DNA of 64,000 bases from assembly GCA_023055425.1 (NCBI GenBank), contig JALGPY010000001.1:115425057-115489056 (forward strand), in the 5' to 3' direction. The position numbers were made by a program, and so were the translations under genes. Numbering within the stretch: position 1 is the stretch's first letter; the number at the start of each line of letters is the position of its first letter. The notes under the pieces are model-generated. The model ran no database searches. It was given only the letters and a program-made list of their open reading frames with translations, and was not told where the DNA came from. This document shows positions 56,806-64,000 of this stretch, piece after piece. This DNA is from Linanthus parryae (lineage: Eukaryota > Streptophyta > Magnoliopsida > Ericales > Polemoniaceae).

Positions 56806-58330
56806 ATAACGATCAACTGTGGACCAATCATTATGGTCTCGCTTATGTCGCTCCAACACAATGGTGTTTGGAACTTCCTCTAATAACGCCTCGTGTGGTA
56901 CCATGAGGATGCTGGCGTGATAACTGTTGTTGTAGGAAAACTCTATCAAAGGTAATCTATCAAACCATGAACCTTGAAATTCCATAACACAAGGCCTTAG
57001 CATATCCTTCAACGTCTGAATTTTCCTCTCGGTTTGCCCATTCGTAGCAGGGTGGAATGTTGTACTGAATTTCAACTGAGTTCCCAATGCCTCCTAGAGT
57101 GCTTTCCAGAAGTGAGAGAGAAATTTAGGATCCCTGTCGAAAACTATATAGTTCGGGACTCCATGGTATCTCACAATGTTCTTCATATACGCACCAGCCC
57201 TTTGCTCCATATTCCATGTATCTTTCATCATAATGAACCTTGCTGCCTTGGTCAATCTGTCGACCAAGACCCATATCTGACTCAATCCATTATCGAAATT
57301 GAACCCCACTTCCACAATGGAACATCCAATGTTTGGACTAAGCCTCCCATTCTTTTATGCTCGAATTTCACCTTTTGACAGGTTAAACACATTTCCACAA
57401 ACTCTGCTACTTCCTTCTTCATATTGGGTCACCAAAACGTCTTCTTTATTTCTTTATAGAGTTTGTCACCTCCTGGGTGTACCGAATAGGGTGTGTTGTG
57501 CGCTTCACGCATCAACTTCTCCTTGTTTTCCGCACACTTATGTGGTGCACACCATCTCCCCTTGTAGCGGATACTTGCATCTTCATTAATTTTAAAATCC
57601 TTTGTTTGTCCTTCTTCAATCTTCTTATTTATCCTTTCTAGCTTCACATCTCCCGGCTGGTTACTCCTTATCTCTTCAAAGACATCTGGCACAACTGTCA
57701 TATTACCAAGGATATTCTTTACTCCACCTTGTTCCACCACTTCAATTTCGAGCTTTCGAAACTCATGGCATAGCCATAGCCAGTCTGGAAAAACTAGCAT
57801 AGCATCTAGAGTATGGCTCGATTTCCGGCTTAACGCATCGGCTATCATGTTTTCCTTCCCCTCATGATACTGGATACGCAATTCATTATCCTTTATAATC
57901 TCTAGCCAACGTCTTTGCATGTTGTTTAGCTCTTTCTACGTGAAGATGTACTTGAGACTGCTATGGTCCGTGTACAATCTACACACTACGCCATATAGAT
58001 GATGTCTTCATATCTTCAGTGCGAAAACTATTGTTGCAAGCTCATTATGCGTAGCATAGTTCTTTCATGATTTTTCAGCTGTCTTAAGGCATATGCAATA
58101 ACCCTTCTTTCCTGCATAAGCACACATCCTAGACCCTTCTTCGATGCGTCGCTGTAAACATCAAACTCGCCAGAATCATTGGGTAAAGCTAACACAGGTG
58201 CTGTAGTCAACTTTTCCTTCAATGTACAAAATTCTTCTTCACAATCTTCGCTCCACTGATACTTTACTGCCTTCTTGGTTAGCGTAGTCAGCGGTCTAGC
58301 GATCTTTGAGAAATCTTTCACAAACACCGG
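56806..58330 (-). pseudogene. Tekay-like pol fragment: RT end, RNase H, integrase
   Basis: Minus strand pieces: RT end and RNase H start (58028-58327: [13 protein letters not shown], then FDVYSDAS), RNase H end and integrase zinc finger (57429-57920: HNTPYSVHPGGDK), integrase core (57094-57315 and 56773-57087: [15 protein letters not shown]). Pieces lie in different frames with stops. It starts inside RT and ends before the integrase C-terminus, each time at an inverted LTR arm. Confidence 0.82.
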
Positions 58331-59433
58331 TAATTTAGATACGGGTATTTTATGATATTATTGGGTGTTAATATGACATTACTATAAGTTATGGGTACTA
58401 GCGTTTATCGTTTGAAAGTTAATTTTATTATTATTAACAACTTGGGATTTTTATGTCTTTTACTTAGATTAAATAGTGTCCTTTGATTAAACTAAGGGGT
58501 AGTAGTTGTCTTTTACCTAAACTTATGGGGGGAAGTGTCTTTAGGCCAAAACTTGACCCATCTTCTTCCCAAACTCTTCTCCCAACAGGAGAACTCCATT
58601 GCTGCCGCCCCCTTCTCGTACTCCAACTCCAACTCTACAATTTTATCTTCTTTTCACCCAAATTCAATCCTAATCCGCTAGAAATTCGATAAAGACCTAA
58701 ACTATAGCAACAAGAAATCCAATTTCGTCCAAAATCATGTCCCAATTCGGAATTCAAGTTCAACCAGGAAACAATCCTAATCCTCCATGAATTCTTACCT
58801 TCAATCCTATGTAAACTCACCAATCTCAGATTTTAATTCACACCAACATCAAAGAAGCTCTCAAATCACTCTCTCTCTCTCCAACCCGACGGGCTGCCGA
58901 CCCGCCGCCGCTGCCCGCCGCCGTCTCTTTCCATTCTTTTTCCAGTAAATCTCAACCCATCTTCTTTTAGTTCTTTCTCTTGGGTTGTTGGGTATTTTGA
59001 AAACCCATTGTTGGGTTGAGAGGAAAATAATATATTTTTTGTGAAATTTTGGAAGAAGAAAGTAAATTGGTTTTGGTACCAACTTTTGGGGGGATTATCT
59101 GCACAATCTAAAACCATATGAGTATCTAGTAATAGTTACCAACTCTTGGGGGATTTTATTGTCCCTTTTCAAAATAAGTTTTATGGAGTACTATATTTAA
59201 TTGTATAAGTTAATTTCTTGTATAGATAATATTATGGGCTTAGGTTTAATTAATTTCTTTGTAAAAAGAAAATAAGAAATTTGAAACCTTTCAAGTTATA
59301 CAAATCAACATAACTATAGCTATGTAGTTGTAATAGTAAATGTTAGTTTTATAAATCGGGTTTTATAAATAAAAAGTGGTTGTTCACCTTAGTAAATAAT
59401 GGGGAAATTAATAAGGGTTTTATGCATTGAATG
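58331..59433 (+). repeat. Tekay-like LTR fragment, right arm of the inverted repeat
   Basis: Collinear with the complement of about 55680-56805 (shared atacgggtattttatgat at the inner end, aataagggtt.tatgcattg at the outer end). Plus orientation, truncated at about 59433. Confidence 0.8.
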
Positions 59434-59641
59434 CATGAGAAAACTGAGAGTTTCATCTGTTTGGAAGATGCTAACGTTAGTTCTGAGGCTTATCCTAGGC
59501 TAACTAGGTTGTTTTGTCTGAATTTGGTTCAAAACGTTGATGATGAAAACTATGTTTTAACCTCTAAAGTTGCTAGTGTAGATATGAGGTTAGAACATAG
59601 GGATTTTGCCAAAGTATTGGGAGTACCTAGGAAGTATAAGG
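59434..59641 (+). pseudogene. Fragment of a retroelement-associated plant protein
   Basis: Plus frame with RLTRLFCLNLVQNV, then a hydrophilic turn, then DFAKVLGVPRKY. This order resembles the putative plant transposon protein domain found in many Athila/Tat-associated frames (L..FY.N...V.G..I.. ..LG.I.GVP). It has no true start and is cut by the copia 3 LTR at 59642. Confidence 0.4.
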
Positions 59642-61108
59642 TGTTGGAATAGATGCCCTAGAGGCAATCTAGTTTAGTATGAATTTGTATTTGGCTAGAA
59701 ATTCATTTATTATTTATTGGATATTTAATATAATGAAGTCCTTAGATTTACAATCGTGTTGTTTATCTTAAATATCCCTAGTCAAGTATAATGATTAAAT
59801 GGGACAATCTCTACTCAAAAAAAAAAATTAAATGGGACAATCATATATAGACTAGTATGGGGTTGGATTGATATGGAGATATCACGATCCAACACATAGG
59901 TGTGCATTACGGAATGTTGCACTGGATTGACCCATCACCGAGAAGGCTACATACACGTTATGTTGAGTCACAAGTGCTTCTCGGGTACAATGGTATTGTC
60001 ATCCTTAGACTTGAAGCCACTAGATATTCTAGTTGTGGATCATTGTGATCTTGGTAGCGTTAAACGCTACACCGTAACTGGGTAGTTATAAAGGCGTGTA
60101 CTGGATACAATGAGAAGCAAGCTTAGAGATCGTAGTGGACGTAGAGAGGATTTGCCCCTCCCACATAACGGGAGCAAATATCCTAGGCCACTCGAGGATA
60201 GTGCTTATAGAATGTCTGGCCAGACTCAAATAAATCAATATATGGGATATTGATGTTATTTGCACGAATAAGGCTATTCCATGGATCGAGAAACTAGGGA
60301 TTGGATATACGAGTGTGACTTGTATGTCTCGTGTCCAATCCGGATATGGAGGCAAAGGGATGAGACAATTACTTGTACAAGATTGTCTAGATGACTATTC
60401 TATTAGTTGGCTAGAATGGATGTTTTGCTAGAAACCGCTCCATATTAGCAAAGAGTTGCTACCAACTAGATAGAACCTATGGGGTCACACGCTATATAGA
60501 GTTGTACTAGATTTGGGAATTAATTAATTGGATTAATTAATTAATGAGAAGGATCACTTTGCAAACCCTTGCGAACTTAGTAGGGACTAATTTGCAAGGA
60601 AGGGACTAAATTGAATTCTAGTAGGACTAGAATAAGTCCTTTAGGTAGTCAACAAGGAGTTGTTGGACTATATAAAGGACCCTCCTTCCTTCCTTCCTCA
60701 TAACTTATGCTCTAAAGAGAACATAACAAGAGTGGGAGAGAACAAAGGAGAGAGAGAGCAAGCAACAAGGAGGACGCCGCCCCCTTGCCGCCGCCCCCTC
60801 GTCCCCGACGCCACAAGAGGGCCGAACCCCCTCTTTGTGCCTCGTTTTGCGTGATTCCTTCACCCTCCTTTCATTCCGGGCTAGCACCAAGGAGATTGGA
60901 GATCTAGGATCAACTCTAGGCGTGGATCAACTATAGAGAACGTGACACTATTCGCGTTTGAAGTCATCAAGGAGAACCCAAAGGTGTGTTTATGATTTCT
61001 TACCTTCACTATCGTTATGCATCTAGACTTGTGATCCTTGAAGGGTTTTGCATGGTTTTTTGTTTGATTATGCTTCCGTTTGCGCGATCCATGAATCAAA
61101 ACCCTACA
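59642..61108 (+). repeat. copia 3 5' LTR (1467 bp)
   Basis: TGTTGGAATAGATGCCC...AACCCTACA. TATA box TATATAAA at 60669-60676. A small duplication of ttaaatgggacaatc near 59794 and 59828. Confidence 0.92.
60669..60676 (+). promoter_or_regulatory. copia 3 LTR TATA box
   Basis: ctaTATAAAgg in the LTR, at the same place as TATA-like stretches in the copia 1 and 2 LTRs. Confidence 0.7.
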
Positions 61109-61109
61109 G

Positions 61110-61122
61110 TGGTATCAGAGCC
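61110..61122 (+). promoter_or_regulatory. copia 3 primer-binding site
   Basis: TGGTATCAGAGCC, exact plant tRNA-Met PBS, one base after the LTR. Confidence 0.95.
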
Positions 61123-62793
61123 ACAGGTCATAGAGCATAAACGTAGTTTATGTGTTACATTCTTGTTGTTTTACACCTTAATTTGTTGTTTATCGCGTAA
61201 AACAAGACAAATCAAGCATTGGATGCAATTTGTCAAAGAATTAATCATAACAAGACCCAATTATTGCATTGGATGCATGAATTGGTGAGTTTGAGAAATT
61301 TTAGGATCTTAGATCTAGGGTTTGGGCATCCTTGGGGAAGAAGGAGTTCTCCCAAAACAAGGAAACAACCAAACTTGGGCTCCAAGCAAGGAGGTTGTTT
61401 TGGAAACAACCTCCACAAGGAGGTTCGGCCCCCTAGGGGACCGCCCCCCTTGCTTGCCGCCCAAGATTGGCGCCCTAAGGGGCCGGGCAGCCCTAACCCG
61501 CGGGCCTAGCTTGCGGGTTTTGGGCCGGGCCGGCCCTAGGGCTTTATGGTTCACTTTGTTTGGGCCCGGGCAATTGGATTGTTGGGCCCATGGACCGTTT
61601 TAACCCTAGAAATCCTAAAATCAATTAAAATTGACCAAGCGCGTTAAAATTGGATTTTAACTGTTTATGTGCAAATCGCATGGTGATTGGATATGGCCTT
61701 AGGATGTGGTTTGATGTGGATGTTTAATTTTGTGGTTTGGTTTTACGGCCTGCGAGCTGATCAATTAATTGTAATAATTAATTAGGGTTTTATGGCCTGC
61801 GTGCCATTTTTTTCTCAACTTGTGAGATTTATTTTATTTAGTATAGATATTAGCTAGTGCTAGATAAAGTAGATTGTTAGCCAAGATTGAAGAAAAGAAG
61901 CCCAAAGCCAAAAGAAGCCACAAAAGATGGAGCATGGAGCATGGAGCACACCACATGACTATGAAGGATGGACCAAAAGATCAAGACGCATGGAGATGTG
62001 TTTGTTTAGGGTTCATAGATAATTCCATTGGCTTGGAATTATCTTAGTCTAGAAAAGGCCATATCCACATCACGTTTAATTTCTGTTTTGTGGTTGTTTA
62101 TTTATTGTCTTATTATTTGTGTGGTTGGTGTATGGATGATGCATGCAATTAGGATAATAAGATAATTAGACAACCCGGATCTATTATTTGGAGTTGTGCC
62201 CAAACTCAAATAGATAGATTAGTTGATATTGATCAACAAAATAATTAAAATTGATTTCAAAATCCCTCAAAAATTCAATATTGTGTTCTTGCCTTCTCGT
62301 TATTTAAACACTCATTATCATCATTATTTATCAAGTTCGTGCGTGCCAAAGCATGGCGACTTGGTTCATAATGATGGAATGCGATGGCACGTAACAATGT
62401 GCAATTGTTTAGATAAGAGGTTGAACACAACTAGGCTATTAATTTGATTAAGAAACCTAGAGGCAATCAATTGGGATTATCCATATGGATGGATAAATAA
62501 GGAGTTATTTGCCCGATTGAACCAAGAGTTGCATATGGGATGCAATTGGAATTGTTCCTACCTAAGAAGTAGTCAAATTATGGGTGACTTGCCAAAGCAA
62601 GCTCATAAGGAGATGAAAAAGATGGATCTTGGCCCACTAGAAAATATAAGGATATTTTCCGCATTAATATCTTGAGGGTTATTAATCCGTAGAAAAATAG
62701 TGGGAGCTATATTTAATAAACTAGCCATTATTAAATATAGTCAAAAATTCACAAATACTAAAACTTGCGTATTTTCCTTTTGTAAAATTCCAA
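61123..62793 (+). other. copia 3 leader
   Basis: 1.67 kb without a convincing gene. GC-rich patch at about 61420-61570, as in copia 1 and 2. The last part (62560-62790) is closely collinear with the leader ends of the other two copies. Confidence 0.7.
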
Positions 62794-64000
62794 ATGGCAA
62801 ACAACTCATCGAGTTCACAACATTCCCTACGATCTGTCCTTGAGAAGGACAAGCTCTCTGGAACCAACTTTCTTGATTGGTACAGAAACTTGAGAATTGT
62901 TCTCAAGCAAGAGAAGAAACTGTACGCAATAGAGGAGCATGTTCCAGAAGGTCCAGAGAATCAGACACCTGCTGCCTTAAAGGCGTATCAAAAGCGTGTT
63001 GATGACGCTAACGATGCGGCCTGCCTAATGCTTTGCACCATGACCTCTGAGCTTCAGAAGCAACATGAGAACATGAATGCTGTCGATATGATCGAACATC
63101 TAAAGCAGCTCTTCCAAGAGCAGGCAAGGGTAGAGAGGTATGAGGTCTCAAAGGCGCTGTTCAAATGTCATCTGGCAGAAGGGAACCCGGTGGGACCCCA
63201 CGTACTCCGAATGATCGGGTACTTGGAGAATCTCGCCCGGCTTGGGTTCCCGGTCGGCCAAGAGTTGGCAACCGATCTCGTGTTGCAATCGTTGCCCGAG
63301 AGTTATGGACAGTTCATTATGAACTATAACATGAACGAGATCGTTAAACCACTGCTAGATTTGCTCAACATGTTGAGGACGGCTGAACAGAGCATCAACA
63401 AGGGTAAGGGCAAGGCCATTATGATGGTGCATAAAGGAAAGGGCAAAAAGTTTGCCTCTTCCTCCAAGGCCAAAGGCAAGTCAGTTGCCAAGTCCAAGGA
63501 ACAAGCTCTTAAGCCTGTTGGTGCCATTGCCAAGGTCGTGACTAAGGGTGAATGTCACTACTGTAGTCAACCTGGACACTGGAGGAGGAACTGCCCAAAA
63601 TATCTGGAGGACAAGAGGCTTGGAATAGTGATTCCACCACCACCAGGTATTTTTGTTGTAGATGTCAATTTAACTGTCTCTACATCATGGGTATTAGATA
63701 CTGGATATGGATCTCATATTTGTCGAAATATGCAGGATCTAAAGAGAAGTAAAAGATTGGCTAAAGGGGAGGTAGATCTGCGCGTTGGGAATGGAGCAAA
63801 GGTTGCTGCGTTGGCCATAGGCGTATGCGAGCTATCTCTGCCTTCAGGATTAGTTTTAGAATTAAATAATTGCTATTTTGTGCCTGCTATGAGCAGAAAC
63901 ATTATTTCTATTTCTTGTTTGGACAAGGAAGGTTTTATTATTTCAATAAAGAACAATTGTTGTTCCTTTTATTTGAATAATATTCACTATTTTAGTGCGC
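62794..64000 (+). CDS. copia 3 gag-protease-integrase polyprotein, open, runs off window
   Basis: From ATG 62794 the frame is open for 402 codons to the window end, with no stop. Order: gag capsid (SGTNFLDWYRNLRIVLKQEKK near residue 25, LQKQHENM, QEQARVERYEV), Lys/Ser-rich linker, CCHC knuckle starting C254 (CHYCSQPGHWRRNC), protease VLDTG with D302, then PAMSRNIISISC leading to the integrase finger. It is the only copia copy here without damage in this part, so it is the youngest or best preserved. The start is supported by MANN at the same position in copia 1 and 2. Confidence 0.93.
   Translation, partial: MANNSSSSQHSLRSVLEKDKLSGTNFLDWYRNLRIVLKQEKKLYAIEEHVPEGPENQTPAALKAYQKRVDDANDAACLMLCTMTSELQKQHENMNAVDMIEHLKQLFQEQARVERYEVSKALFKCHLAEGNPVGPHVLRMIGYLENLARLGFPVGQELATDLVLQSLPESYGQFIMNYNMNEIVKPLLDLLNMLRTAEQSINKGKGKAIMMVHKGKGKKFASSSKAKGKSVAKSKEQALKPVGAIAKVVTKGECHYCSQPGHWRRNCPKYLEDKRLGIVIPPPPGIFVVDVNLTVSTSWVLDTGYGSHICRNMQDLKRSKRLAKGEVDLRVGNGAKVAALAIGVCELSLPSGLVLELNNCYFVPAMSRNIISISCLDKEGFIISIKNNCCSFYLNNIHYFSA

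Larger units (their letters stand above)
59642..64000 (+). mobile_element. Ty1-copia element 3 (5' part, cut by window end)
   Basis: LTR, PBS, leader and open gag-protease in plus orientation, same family as copia 1 and 2 but more divergent in LTR and leader. It inserted in the fragment at 59434-59641; taagg precedes the LTR (candidate TSD, partner outside). Confidence 0.93.

Noticed and set aside
61219..61603. Overlapping Pro/Arg/Gly-rich frames on both strands
   Set aside because: They result from the GC-rich patch in the copia leader; stop codons are rare there by composition.
1..64000. Ordinary host genes, tRNA or rRNA genes
   Set aside because: I looked on both strands for long non-repetitive frames and tRNA/rRNA signatures. 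The only tRNA-related sequences found are primer-binding sites.

Overview
This window is plant nuclear DNA made almost entirely of nested LTR retrotransposons. The evidence is tRNA-Met and tRNA-Asp type primer-binding sites, long TG...CA LTRs, Ty1-copia and Ty3-gypsy gag/pol domains, a plant-type Helitron, a foldback MITE and plant-specific domains (plant mobile domain, TCP-like). I see no convincing ordinary host gene, rRNA, tRNA or CRISPR array. The species cannot be named; a seed plant with a large genome fits.

Layout. (1) 1-4967: 5' part of a minus-strand Ty1-copia element (copia 1), inserted in a plus-strand Tat-type Ty3-gypsy element. (2) 4968-50.6 kb: that Tat element in three pieces: RNase H/integrase at 4968-5981, the rest of integrase and the 3' region at 27228-28539, and an antisense plant-mobile-domain reading frame plus the 3' LTR at 44837-50.6 kb. 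(3) Its integrase is split by an apparent solo LTR (5982-27227). That LTR is split by a second minus-strand copia (copia 2, 6970-26905), whose integrase is in turn split by a 12.5-kb minus-strand chromodomain gypsy of Tekay/Del type (9646-22120, TSD ttccg). This is a four-level nest. (4) 28540-44836: a non-autonomous LARD-like element amplified head-to-tail (LTR-internal-LTR-internal-LTR-partial internal, minus strand, about 5.2 kb per unit), with a 2.5-kb Helitron in one unit. (5) 50.6-52.6 kb: non-coding sequence with a 127-bp MITE, a foldback structure and a short copia LTR. (6) 52591-59433: a rearranged second Tekay-like locus whose LTR arms are inverted around a pol fragment, with another solo LTR inside. 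(7) 59642-64000: a third copia in plus orientation, with LTR, PBS, leader and an open gag-protease frame running off the window.

Most interesting content: the Tekay element carries, between its 5' LTR and gag, reading frames on the opposite strand. One ends in a recognisable class II-like TCP helix-loop-helix. The other is a 68-residue protein with two membrane segments, behind a TATA box and a perfect MSA-type (mitotic Myb) element. The Tat element carries an antisense plant-mobile-domain gene with its own TATA box. Between that gene and pol lies an array of about eight small hairpins, one of which shows compensatory base changes. Nearly all retroelement genes carry stops or frameshifts; the clearest exceptions are the copia 3 frame and one copy of the LARD reading frame.
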